Source: Spartobacteria bacterium (GTDB taxonomy: Bacteria; Verrucomicrobiota; Verrucomicrobiia; Chthoniobacterales; Chthoniobacteraceae). From it: a stretch of DNA of 64,000 nt. Of this stretch, positions 1 through 8,068 are shown piece after piece. The notes beneath the pieces were generated by a model, which saw only the letters and a list, made by a program, of their open reading frames with translations, searched no databases and was not told the DNA's origin. Each line of letters begins with the position of its first letter. The first letter of the stretch is position 1. The DNA lies in contig JAJPJG010000038.1 of NCBI GenBank assembly GCA_021324395.1, positions 102,405-166,404 on the forward strand, written 5' to 3'. A program made the position numbers and the translations under genes.

Positions 1-193
1 TTTCTGGCCTGCCGATCAATACGTCGTCGGCACGAGCCCGCCGAGTTTCGACAAACAATTCGTGCGCGATTATCTCGAGACGCTCGATTGGAACAAAACG
101 CCGCCGGCGCCGGAGCTGCCGCCGGACGTGGTGCGGAAGACGAGCGAGAAATATCGCGAAGCATTCGAGCGGCTGACGGACGGACAACGATGA
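1..193 (+). CDS. purC: Phosphoribosylaminoimidazole-succinocarboxamide synthase, 3' end
   Basis: This is the last 63 codons of a gene that begins before the window, read in the frame starting at base 2 and ending in TGA at 191-193. The peptide starts FWPADQY, continues [15 protein letters not shown] and ends with a [11 protein letters not shown] helix. This is the characteristic C-terminus of SAICAR synthetase, the ATP-dependent purine biosynthesis enzyme joining CAIR and aspartate. The [13 protein letters not shown] segment is strongly conserved in the family. Only the C-terminal tail is visible, so the catalytic part cannot be checked. The call rests on recognising this tail. Confidence 0.9.
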   Translation, partial: FWPADQYVVGTSPPSFDKQFVRDYLETLDWNKTPPAPELPPDVVRKTSEKYREAFERLTDGQR

Positions 194-265
194 ATTTGTC
201 CGCAGATTTAGTTAAATCGTCGCGCACAATCTGCGAAAGTCTGCGCAATCTGCGGATCGTTTAAA

Positions 266-1156
266 ATGCAGTCCGCGATTGACGATTTCATCCTTTATCT
301 CGCGACGGAACGCGGGCTTTCGGATAATTACCAGCTCTCCACGCGGCGCTCGCTGGAGGAATTCGCGGAGTGGCTTTCGCGCACAAAACAAATTGCCGGG
401 CCGTGCGACGTCACCCTTGCGTTGATCGGCGACTACCTCGCGCATTGTAAGCGCAAAGGACTTTCAGCGGCTTCGATCAAGCTCGTCGTCGTCGCGCTAA
501 AAATCTTCTTCCGTTTTCTCCACGCGCGCCGGCGCATTGAGAGCGATCCCGCCGAGACGCTGCCGCTGCCGCGAGTCGAGCGCTATTTGCCGGAGACACT
601 GAATGAGATGGATGTCGAGCGCCTGTTAAACAGCGTGCCGACCAATCAACCGCTCGGCCTGCGCGACCGCGCGATGATCGAACTGCTCTATGCCAGCGGT
701 CTCCGCATTTCCGAGCTCGCAAACGCGCGGCTCGAAAACCTCGCGCTCGACCAGGGCACCATCCGCGTTACGGGGAAGGGGAACAAAACGCGCATCGTCC
801 CCGTCGGCAAACAAGCCCGCGAAGCCGTCGCCGTCTATCTCGACCGCGAACGTCCTGTGCTCGTAAAAAAGCGCACCGGCAGCGAGATTTTTCTCTCCAC
901 GCGCGGCACGAAACTCACCACCGTCCGTATCTGGCAAATCATCAAGCGCATCGCGCGCCACGCCGGCCTCGAGCAAAATGTCTACCCGCATTTGCTGCGG
1001 CACTCCTTTGCCACGCACCTGCTTGGCAACGGCGCCGACCTGCGCATCATCCAGGAAATGCTGGGCCACGCCGACATCTCCACCACGCAGATCTACACGC
1101 ACGTCGATCAGCAGCGGCTGAAAGCGGTGCATCATAAATTTCATCCGCGGGCGTGA
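266..1156 (+). CDS. xerD: Tyrosine recombinase XerC/XerD
   Basis: A 296-aa tyrosine recombinase of normal Xer length. The N-terminal SAM-like DNA-binding domain covers about residues 1-95 and the catalytic domain about 110-290. The catalytic set is visible: Arg147 in ASGLRISEL, Lys near 171 in the GKGNKTR beta-hairpin, His242-x-x-Arg245 in HLLRHSFATHL, His268 in MLGHADISTTQIYTHV, and nucleophile Tyr277. Xer proteins resolve chromosome dimers at dif. The gene lies 72 bases after purC and no phage or integron genes are adjacent, so a housekeeping role is more likely than a mobile integrase. XerC and XerD cannot be separated with certainty here. Confidence 0.9.
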   Translation: MQSAIDDFILYLATERGLSDNYQLSTRRSLEEFAEWLSRTKQIAGPCDVTLALIGDYLAHCKRKGLSAASIKLVVVALKIFFRFLHARRRIESDPAETLPLPRVERYLPETLNEMDVERLLNSVPTNQPLGLRDRAMIELLYASGLRISELANARLENLALDQGTIRVTGKGNKTRIVPVGKQAREAVAVYLDRERPVLVKKRTGSEIFLSTRGTKLTTVRIWQIIKRIARHAGLEQNVYPHLLRHSFATHLLGNGADLRIIQEMLGHADISTTQIYTHVDQQRLKAVHHKFHPRA

Positions 1157-1262
1157 GGCGATTGCTTTGGACAAAGCTTGACGTTTAAACAGCAATTCCC
1201 CATCAATTTCGCCGATTGTCCGCCGGGCCTGCAATAATGCGGGACGGGGCATTTTTTTTGTT

Positions 1263-3581
1263 ATGAAATATACTGTTCGTTTTCGTCTGCCCGTGCGCCT
1301 GTTGTTTAGCATGCTGGGGGCTGTCTGCATGTTGCTGAATTCCGCGGCGCTCGCGCAAAATGCGCCGCCGGCGCCGGTCGTGAAGCAGATCGAGATTCAA
1401 TACGCGGGGCCGGAGACGGTGAGCCGCGAGCGCATCCTGGCGAATATGCGGACGAAAGTGGGCAAAGGCTATTCCGAGCAGGCGGTCGAGGAGGACATCC
1501 GCAATCTTTACGCGACGGGCAGCATCACGAACGTCCGCATTTTCGGCGAGCCGCAGGGCGACGGCGTGAAGGTGACGGTCGTCGTGCAATCGAAGGCGAC
1601 GGTCGGTAGCGTGGAAGTGCAGGGCGCGACTAAGATCAAAGCGGGGACCCTGACAAAATCGCTTGCGACAAAGCCGGGGCAGGTGCTCAGCGAAGCAACG
1701 GTGGAAGCGGACCGGCAGAAGATTCTCGATGCTTACGCGAACAAAGGCTTCACCGATACGCAGGTGACGGAGAAGACCGACACGGACGCGGCGACCGGCA
1801 AGGCGCGCGTGGTTTTTAACGTGGCCGAAGGCGGCAAGACGGTGATCCGCCACATCCGATTCGAGGGGAACATGGTGTTTAAAGAGCGTGATTTGAAAAA
1901 GGTGATGAAGACGAAAACGGCGAATGTGCTGTCCTTCCTCACGAAGGCGGGACAGCTCAAGAACGATCAGCTCGACGCGGACGTGCAGGCGCTGCGCGAA
2001 TATTACCAAAACCACGGCTACGTCGATGCGCAGATCGGCGACGTGCGCATCGATCGCGTCAATAACAAGTATGTCGATTTGACGATTCCAGTGACGGAAG
2101 GGCCGCAGTATCACGTCGGCACCGTCGGCGTAACCGGCGTGCAGGTGTTCACGCCGGACGATGTGCGTGCGCAGCTTCACACGCGCGAGGGCAATGTTTT
2201 CTCGCCAGCCGATCTCCATGCGGACTCGAAGGCGATCACCGATCTATACGGCGCGCGCGGTTACATCGATTCGCAGGTCGCCGCGGACACGACGAGCGCG
2301 GGTCACGAGGTGATCAATGTTGTTTATAAGATAGACGAGGGCAACCAATCCTACGTCGAACGCATCAACATCAGCGGCAACACGCGCACCAAAGACAAAG
2401 TCATTCGCCGCGAACTCGCACTCGCGCCGGGCGAGGTTTACAACACGGTGCGCGTCGATGCGAGCAAGCAGCGCCTGCAAAACCTGAACTATTTCTCGCG
2501 GATTGAGACTTATCCGGGCGACACGCTCGTTCCCGGTCGCAAAGACCTCAACGTGCTGGTCGAGGAAAAGCGCACCGGTTCGTTTAACTTCGGCGCCGGC
2601 TTCTCGACGATCGACAGCCTGCTCGGCTTCATCGAAGTGCAGCAGTCGAATTTCGATCTGCTGAAATGGCCCGACTTCACCGGCGGCGGCCAGCGTTTCC
2701 GCGCCCGTGCGCAATACGGCACGAAGCGTAAGGACTTCCTCATTTCACTCACCGAGCCGTGGTTCCTCGACTATCAAGTGTCGGTCGGCGGCGAAGCGTT
2801 TTACAACGAGGCCGAGTTTCTCTCGTCGATCTACAACCAGCGCAACTACGGCTTTGACCTTAACGCGCGCAAGGCGCTGACGCAGGACATTTCCGTGCGA
2901 CTCGATTATCGGCTCGAGGAAATCGACATCTTCGACGTCGACAAAGGTGCGACCGATTTGATCAAGCAGGAAGCCGGCGATCATTTGAAGAGCTCGATCA
3001 CCGCGGGCATCACTTACGACACACGCGACAGCGTTTTCCTCACGCGCTCGGGACGGCGCGTCGACTTTTCGGCGAACGTTTCCGGTCTTGGCGGAAACGT
3101 GAAAGACTACGGCTTCGACTTGAGCGCGAGCCAGTATTTCCATCTGCCGTGGGACACGATTTTGTTGATCAACGGCGAAGTCGCGACGGTTTCGACCTGG
3201 GGCAGTCAGGATCGCGTGCCGATTTTCGACCGGCTCTTCCTCGGCGGCGCAAACAACCTGCGCGGTTTCCGTTATCGTCATGCCGGTCCGCAGGATGAAC
3301 ACGGCGAACCGATCGGCGGCGACACGCTCGCTCGCGCGACCGTGGAATACACGTTCCCGATCATCGAGCGTGTGCGCGGCGCGGTGTTTTACGACGCCGG
3401 CTTTGTGAATCGCGGCACGTATTCATTCAGCCTGAGCGATCTCGAATCCGACTTCGGCCTCGGCTTGCGGCTCGATTTGCCAATCGGCCCCGTGCGGCTC
3501 GACTACGGCATTCCGCTTCAAATATCCAACGACAACAGTCATAGCGGACAGTTCAACTTCAGCATCGGCTATCAATTTTGA
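1263..3581 (+). CDS. bamA: Outer membrane protein assembly factor BamA
   Basis: A 772-aa Omp85 protein. An N-terminal signal peptide (basic MKYTVRFRLP, hydrophobic core, cleavage near AALAQ) is followed by about five POTRA domains (roughly residues 35-420). The C-terminal 16-strand barrel ends in aromatic FSIGYQF, the usual beta-signal with terminal Phe. The barrel contains the FLGGANNLRGFRYR segment, the conserved VRGF-type lid-lock motif (here LRGF). BamA inserts beta-barrel proteins into the outer membrane. The following skp-like and lpxD genes on the same strand form the classic bamA-skp-lpxD envelope cluster. The start is the ATG that gives an intact signal peptide. Confidence 0.95.
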   Translation: MKYTVRFRLPVRLLFSMLGAVCMLLNSAALAQNAPPAPVVKQIEIQYAGPETVSRERILANMRTKVGKGYSEQAVEEDIRNLYATGSITNVRIFGEPQGDGVKVTVVVQSKATVGSVEVQGATKIKAGTLTKSLATKPGQVLSEATVEADRQKILDAYANKGFTDTQVTEKTDTDAATGKARVVFNVAEGGKTVIRHIRFEGNMVFKERDLKKVMKTKTANVLSFLTKAGQLKNDQLDADVQALREYYQNHGYVDAQIGDVRIDRVNNKYVDLTIPVTEGPQYHVGTVGVTGVQVFTPDDVRAQLHTREGNVFSPADLHADSKAITDLYGARGYIDSQVAADTTSAGHEVINVVYKIDEGNQSYVERINISGNTRTKDKVIRRELALAPGEVYNTVRVDASKQRLQNLNYFSRIETYPGDTLVPGRKDLNVLVEEKRTGSFNFGAGFSTIDSLLGFIEVQQSNFDLLKWPDFTGGGQRFRARAQYGTKRKDFLISLTEPWFLDYQVSVGGEAFYNEAEFLSSIYNQRNYGFDLNARKALTQDISVRLDYRLEEIDIFDVDKGATDLIKQEAGDHLKSSITAGITYDTRDSVFLTRSGRRVDFSANVSGLGGNVKDYGFDLSASQYFHLPWDTILLINGEVATVSTWGSQDRVPIFDRLFLGGANNLRGFRYRHAGPQDEHGEPIGGDTLARATVEYTFPIIERVRGAVFYDAGFVNRGTYSFSLSDLESDFGLGLRLDLPIGPVRLDYGIPLQISNDNSHSGQFNFSIGYQF

Positions 3582-3638
3582 ACAAAAACCGCTCGACGAA
3601 GTCTTAACGTTTCCTAAACTCACGCCCTTCCATTTGAT

Positions 3639-4262
3639 ATGAAAAAACTGATTCTCCCGGCGCTCGTCGCCGTCGCATTCCTCGCCAGCGCAATTTCCGC
3701 CAACGCACAAGGCGCCAAGATCGGCACGGTGGACATGAACAAAATCTTCTCGTCCTACTATAAGACCAAAGACGCCGAGTCGCGCATCAACGAAGCCCGC
3801 GCTTCCGCGAAGAAAGAGCTCGATGATCGCATGGACACTTACAAAAAGAACCTCGATCAAATCAACAAGCTCAACGAAGACCTCAACAACGCGGCGCTGA
3901 GCAAAGAGAAAAAAGACGAGAGCTCGAAGAAGCGCGACGATTTGATCAGCGAAACGAAGAACCTCGAGCGCGAAATCGGCGAGTTCAAAAATACGCGCGA
4001 GAAGCAGCTTCAGGAACAGGCCGTCCGCATGCGCAACGGCATCGTCGATGAGATCTCAAAACTCGTGAACGACAAAGTGAAGAGCGAAAACTTCGACATC
4101 GTCTTCGACAAATCCGGATCGAGCCTCAATGGTGTGCCGATCGTTTTGTATGCGCGCGAGTCGATGGATTTTTCCGACGACATCGTCACGCAGCTCAACA
4201 AAAACAAAGGCAAGGACACCGCGGCGCCTGCCGAGAAGGCGACGCCCGCGCCGAAGAAGTAA
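3639..4262 (+). CDS. Skp/OmpH family periplasmic chaperone
   Basis: A 207-aa secreted protein with a clear signal peptide (MKKLILPALVAVAFLASAISANAQ). It then has the OmpH signature KIGTVDMNKIFSSYYKTKDAE and a long charged coiled coil (about residues 45-140). A KFDIVFDKSG-like segment follows, and a low-complexity Ala/Pro/Lys tail. Skp/OmpH trimers hold unfolded outer membrane proteins in the periplasm and pass them to BamA. The position 57 bases after bamA and before lpxD is the usual one. A strong hairpin follows the stop codon, so this may end the bamA-skp transcript. Confidence 0.9.
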   Translation: MKKLILPALVAVAFLASAISANAQGAKIGTVDMNKIFSSYYKTKDAESRINEARASAKKELDDRMDTYKKNLDQINKLNEDLNNAALSKEKKDESSKKRDDLISETKNLEREIGEFKNTREKQLQEQAVRMRNGIVDEISKLVNDKVKSENFDIVFDKSGSSLNGVPIVLYARESMDFSDDIVTQLNKNKGKDTAAPAEKATPAPKK

Positions 4263-4287
4263 TTTCGGAACCGCGAGAGTAATTTGG

Positions 4288-4321
4288 AAAAGTCCGTTGC
4301 TTTGACCGGCAACGGACTTTT
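4288..4321 (+). terminator. Hairpin terminator after the skp-like gene
   Basis: A 13-bp perfect stem, AAAAGTCCGTTGC (4288-4300) pairing with GCAACGGACTTTT (4309-4321), has an 8-nt loop and ends in a T-run. It lies 26 bases after the stop codon of the skp-like gene and 39 bases before lpxD. Such a stem fits an intrinsic terminator or attenuator between these two genes. Confidence 0.75.
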
Positions 4322-4359
4322 CGTTTTCAATCCGTGCGTCACCGCGCTTTTCTAAAAAC

Positions 4360-5406
4360 ATGAACGCAACCATTGATGAACTCGCCGCGCTCGTCGGCGG
4401 ACAGGTCGCCGGCGGCTCCGGCGAAACACGCATCACCGGCGTCGCATCGATTGCCGATGCCGTCGAAGGCCAGCTCACCTTTTTCGGCAACAGCCGATAT
4501 TTGCAGTCGCTGAAACGCTGCCGCGCGAGCGCCGCGCTCGTGCCGCGCGACTTCGCGGAGGAAATTTCGGCGACGCAGATCCGGGTTGAAAATCCGTCGC
4601 TCGCGTTTGCGCAGATTCTGGAAAAGTTCGCGCCCGCGCCGGTGGTTTACAAACCGGGAATTCATCCGACAGCAGTGATCGGCGACGACGTGGCGCTCGG
4701 CGATGGCGTTTCGATTCAACCTTATGCAGTGATCGAAAACGGCGCGCGGATTGGACCAAACACAGTCATTGGCTCGCATAGTTTCATCGGTCAAAATGCG
4801 ACGCTTGGCGCTGATTGCAAAATTTTTCCACACGTCACGATTCGAGAAAGCTCGATCCTCGGTGCGCGCGTCGCGGTTCACAGCGGAACGGTTATCGGCA
4901 GCGATGGCTTCGGCTACGAATTTGCCAACGGCAAGCACGTGAAAATCCCGCAAATTGGTTTTGTGCAAATCGACGACGACGTGGAAATTGGCGCGAATGT
5001 CACGATCGACCGGGCCCGTTTTGGCCGGACGTGGATCCAGGAAGGGACAAAAATCGACAATCTGGTCCAGATCGCGCACAACGTCACTGTCGGCAAACAC
5101 TGCATTCTGGTCTCTCAGGTTGGCATTTCCGGCAGCACCCGTTTGGGCAACTATGTCACACTGGCAGGTCAGGTCGGACTGGTCGGGCACATCGAAATCG
5201 GCGACGCCGCAATCATCGGCGCCAAGAGTGGAGTGAGCAAGAGTGTCCCACCAAAGGAGCATTGGTTCGGTATTCCAGCCTTGCACGAGGATGATTTCAA
5301 GAAACGCCTCGCCTACACGAACCGACTTGAAAAATTGAATGCGCGCGTGAAGAAATTGGAGCAAATTTTAGGCTCAAACGACAAATCTTTGCCGCCCGAA
5401 AGCTAA
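4360..5406 (+). CDS. lpxD: UDP-3-O-acylglucosamine N-acyltransferase LpxD
   Basis: A 348-aa protein with an N-terminal uridine-binding domain (about residues 1-100) and a left-handed beta-helix of hexapeptide repeats starting at IHPTAVIGDDV (about 105-300). A short C-terminal helical segment ends in a coiled coil (KLNARVKKLEQIL). The catalytic His lies in the conserved NLVQIAHNV motif. LpxD adds the second acyl chain to UDP-3-O-acyl-glucosamine in lipid A synthesis. Together with lpxA at 55487-56293 this shows that the organism makes lipid A. Confidence 0.95.
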   Translation: MNATIDELAALVGGQVAGGSGETRITGVASIADAVEGQLTFFGNSRYLQSLKRCRASAALVPRDFAEEISATQIRVENPSLAFAQILEKFAPAPVVYKPGIHPTAVIGDDVALGDGVSIQPYAVIENGARIGPNTVIGSHSFIGQNATLGADCKIFPHVTIRESSILGARVAVHSGTVIGSDGFGYEFANGKHVKIPQIGFVQIDDDVEIGANVTIDRARFGRTWIQEGTKIDNLVQIAHNVTVGKHCILVSQVGISGSTRLGNYVTLAGQVGLVGHIEIGDAAIIGAKSGVSKSVPPKEHWFGIPALHEDDFKKRLAYTNRLEKLNARVKKLEQILGSNDKSLPPES

Positions 5407-5448
5407 AGCTTGTTAGAGCCGCCGGGCAGCCTAACTTTTTCGCAAGTT

Positions 5449-5946
5449 ATGCCGCACAAAAAAGGACCAACCGGCGCGAAGAGCCGCGCCACTAAAAAGC
5501 CGATCAAGCGTCTCGCTGTGCGCCCGACGCTGCCGATGCAGCGTGAGCTGCCGTTTTCACATGTCGGCAAATTTTTCGACCTGAAGGAAAGCTTCCACAA
5601 ACTGAACGCGAAATATTTCGGCAACGCGCTGCGCGGTTACACCATCACGTGGGGCCGCAAACGCAAGGAGCGCCCGCGCGAGTATTTCATTTTCGGTTCA
5701 ATCCAGGAGGAGGACAAAATCATTCGCATTCATCCGCTGCTCGACGCGCGGTTCGTGCCGAAATGGTTTTTGGAATACGTGATTTATCACGAGATGCTGC
5801 ACTCCGTCGTGCCCGAGAAATACGACCGCAAACGTCGCCGCCGCATCGTGCATACCGAGGAATTTTTCGAACGCGAAAAGGACTTTCACTGGTATGCGCG
5901 CGCCCGGAAGTGGGAGACCAAAAATCTCGCGCGCTTTTTGCAGTAG
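5449..5946 (+). CDS. SprT-like zinc metallopeptidase domain protein
   Basis: A 165-aa protein starting at the ATG of MPHKKGPTG; the frame is open from 5410 but upstream codons add no conserved sequence. It has a basic N-terminal tail, then a SprT/M48-like core with HEMLH (zinc ligands and catalytic Glu) in YVIYHEMLHSVVPE. A later His in RRRIVHTEEFFERE is a plausible third ligand. SprT-like proteins act on DNA-protein crosslinks in eukaryotes; bacterial versions are poorly characterised. The substrate cannot be told from sequence. It is the last gene before the accessory island. Confidence 0.75.
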   Translation: MPHKKGPTGAKSRATKKPIKRLAVRPTLPMQRELPFSHVGKFFDLKESFHKLNAKYFGNALRGYTITWGRKRKERPREYFIFGSIQEEDKIIRIHPLLDARFVPKWFLEYVIYHEMLHSVVPEKYDRKRRRRIVHTEEFFEREKDFHWYARARKWETKNLARFLQ

Positions 5947-6146
5947 CACGATTCGATTAGCGCGCTTTAGTCGTCGTCGCAAAGCTGCCGTTGCGATCAT
6001 CGCGCCTGCCGCGTGATGAAGTCGAACGAACGATGGATTGTTTTGCGCGGCTGACACGGGCTTTTCTGCGAAGCGAAAACAAACAACAACACTCTCGCCA
6101 AAAGCAGGCAGGGCGGATAATCTCCCGCGTTTCGACAGCCGCCCGC
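5947..6146. other. Gap before the hsdR remnant, no intact gene
   Basis: About 200 bases between the SprT-like gene and the hsdR fossil. Frames are open on both strands for part of it, but none gives a recognisable protein. It may hold eroded sequence from the same restriction locus or the left junction of the accessory insertion. No tRNA, inverted terminal repeat or convincing promoter was seen. Confidence 0.4.
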
Positions 6147-6483
6147 ATGTCACCGGAAGAAAAAGCACGACAAGTCATCGGTAACACGAAGCTGCGTGAT
6201 CTCATCCAGCAGTTCCGCAACAGCTATTTCCCGCGCATCGCCATCACCGTGGACATGAACGCCACCGGCACCGACGTGACTGCCTCGCGCGCCAGCGCCT
6301 CCTTCAAATGCGGAGCCACTCCGCAGAGCCCTGCCGAAAGTAGGGATAACCCGCTGGAGTGCGTCTTCTTCATGCGCTCGGTGAAATCGCTCAGCTTCTT
6401 CGAGCATGAAAGGGTGCGGCGTCCGCGTGATTTCCGACACGGAACCGAGCGGACCCTCAACGAAATTGAAATATTAGAACTAA
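6147..6483 (+). pseudogene. Remnant of type I restriction enzyme R subunit (hsdR)
   Basis: From 6147 the translation reads MSPEEKARQVIGN, then LRDLIQQFR, then FPRIAITVDMNATGTD. This matches the helicase C-terminal part of HsdR, the motor subunit of type I restriction enzymes. The family normally continues directly with a PLE-VFFMR segment; here about 70 extra bases (roughly 6279-6350) separate GTDV from NPLECVFFMRSVKSLSFFE. Just after, the frame is lost: the expected MKGxGVRVISDTE continuation is found from 6406 in another frame, consistent with loss of two bases. Only about 110 of the roughly 800-1000 expected codons are left and no HsdM or HsdS is present. It is a dead fragment; the family call is firm, the exact end less so. 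Confidence 0.8.
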
Positions 6484-6487
6484 AATT

Positions 6488-8068
6488 ATGAGCACTAAGA
6501 AAGGCAAACTTCCAACGGCCATTCCACTTCTGAGAGTGCGACAATGGCTACCGAACTGGGATGAAATCCATTTTGACAAAAAGGCGAGGCAGACCAAACC
6601 AGAGCCCGACTTTTTCCTCTGCGGAATCAAGGCGGGTGATCTAAAAGCGCTGACAGGCGTCTACCGGCGGTCGACAAAAGGCGGCATTGCTCGCGCTAAA
6701 GACCCAAATGTCCAGCGCGGTCACGAACAGGAACGGTCAGCAACAATTCGCGACTATGTTCGTTTTGGGTATCCATGGTGCGAGATGGGTGAAAAGAAAC
6801 GCGAAATGCCTGATGCGATGGCCCTTCGTAAACCGGGCTGGTTGCCCACAGCAATCATCGTCAATATCTTGCCGTCGGGTGCAGAACGGAACGGCAAAGT
6901 GATCGCCAAATCTGATCTTGTCACGGTGGAGGCATCCAACGGCGCGACAACACTAAACCTTCCTGCTGGATTTACGGGACCCGGCTGGGAACCAGAAACT
7001 ATCTTCCCTATCGAGGTCATTGACGGGCAGCACAGACTATGGGCGTTTGAGGGTTTCAATCCAGGAGATGATTTTGAACTACCTGTCGTTGCGTTTCATG
7101 GATTAGATCACAGTTGGCAGGCTTACCTATTCTGGTCTGTGAATATCACGCCAAAACGAATTAATCGTTCTCTTGCCTTCGATCTTTACCCCCTTCTTCG
7201 CCGAGAGGATTGGCTCGAAAAGTTTGCAGGCCACTCGATTTATAGGGAAACGCGTTGCCAAGAGCTCGTAGAGTGCCTCTGGTCTCACCCGGATAGTCCT
7301 TGGCACCAACGAATCAATATGCTTGGCGAGACTGCGCAACAACTTGGGTCTGAGAGCGCTATGGCGACCCAAGCCGCTTGGATCCGCTCGCTAATGGCGA
7401 CTTTTGTTAAACAATGGGAGGGTTCAAACGTTGCTATTGGTGGGTTATTTGGCGCGCCACGTGCAACCGACGACACTTTCCTCCCTTGGAACCGGGCCAT
7501 GCAGGCTGCGTTTTTGATTTTCGTCGGTAATGCTCTTAAAGACGCGGTTGCAAGAACTAAGACGAAATGGGCACAGCATCTTCGCCAGCTCAAAGAGCAA
7601 GAGGATTTGTTCGATGGGGATGATGATGCAGCCTTTTACGGCAAGCATTCACTTCTGACTACGGATCAAGGAATACGCGGGATTCTATTTGTATTCAATG
7701 ATCTTTGCTATGTCCAAGCATCTGAACTTAACTTGGAAGAATGGCAATCGGATGAACAAATTGCTCCTTCTAAGAGAACCAAAGCTCCGGCTACAGAAGA
7801 AAACATTGTTTCGACGGCGATTCAATCTCTTAGTGACACTGCTGCGAGGCCATTTGTCATGGAAATAGCTAAAGGACTGAGCACCTACGATTGGAGAACG
7901 TCATCAACCCCGGGACTGGTCGACTCGGAACGCCTCAAACAAGCGGTGTTCCGTGGAAGTAGTGGGTATAAGGAATTGCGAAAACAGTTGCTGGAACACT
8001 TGGCTGAAGCTGGTGGAACAGTCGCCAGTGCCGCGAAAACGGTGTCCAAAACACTTGGCTATTCATGA
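6488..8068 (+). CDS. DGQHR-domain protein (DndB/DpdB-like)
   Basis: A 526-aa cytoplasmic protein with the signature DGQHR at residues 179-183 in the context VIDGQHRLWAFEG. This motif defines the DGQHR family, which includes DndB of DNA phosphorothioation systems and ParB-like proteins of deazaguanine DNA-modification clusters. A motif WSVNITPKRINRSLAFDLYP follows about 50 residues later, as in this family (an N-x-T-x-x-x-I/L-N element). No signal peptide or membrane segment is seen. The stop overlaps the next start (ATGA at 8065-8068), so the two genes are translationally coupled. No dndC/D/E or dpdA genes are present. The role is inferred to be DNA modification, its regulation, or defence. 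Lower GC than the flanks suggests transfer. Confidence 0.75.
   Translation: MSTKKGKLPTAIPLLRVRQWLPNWDEIHFDKKARQTKPEPDFFLCGIKAGDLKALTGVYRRSTKGGIARAKDPNVQRGHEQERSATIRDYVRFGYPWCEMGEKKREMPDAMALRKPGWLPTAIIVNILPSGAERNGKVIAKSDLVTVEASNGATTLNLPAGFTGPGWEPETIFPIEVIDGQHRLWAFEGFNPGDDFELPVVAFHGLDHSWQAYLFWSVNITPKRINRSLAFDLYPLLRREDWLEKFAGHSIYRETRCQELVECLWSHPDSPWHQRINMLGETAQQLGSESAMATQAAWIRSLMATFVKQWEGSNVAIGGLFGAPRATDDTFLPWNRAMQAAFLIFVGNALKDAVARTKTKWAQHLRQLKEQEDLFDGDDDAAFYGKHSLLTTDQGIRGILFVFNDLCYVQASELNLEEWQSDEQIAPSKRTKAPATEENIVSTAIQSLSDTAARPFVMEIAKGLSTYDWRTSSTPGLVDSERLKQAVFRGSSGYKELRKQLLEHLAEAGGTVASAAKTVSKTLGYS

Noticed and set aside
266..1156. Integrase of a mobile element
   Set aside because: The protein has normal Xer length and lies beside purC and bamA, with no attachment-site repeats, phage genes or excisionase nearby.
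5406..5448. Terminator after lpxD
   Set aside because: GTTAG/CTAAC followed by TTTTT is suggestive, but the stem has only five pairs and a large loop, so it was not listed.
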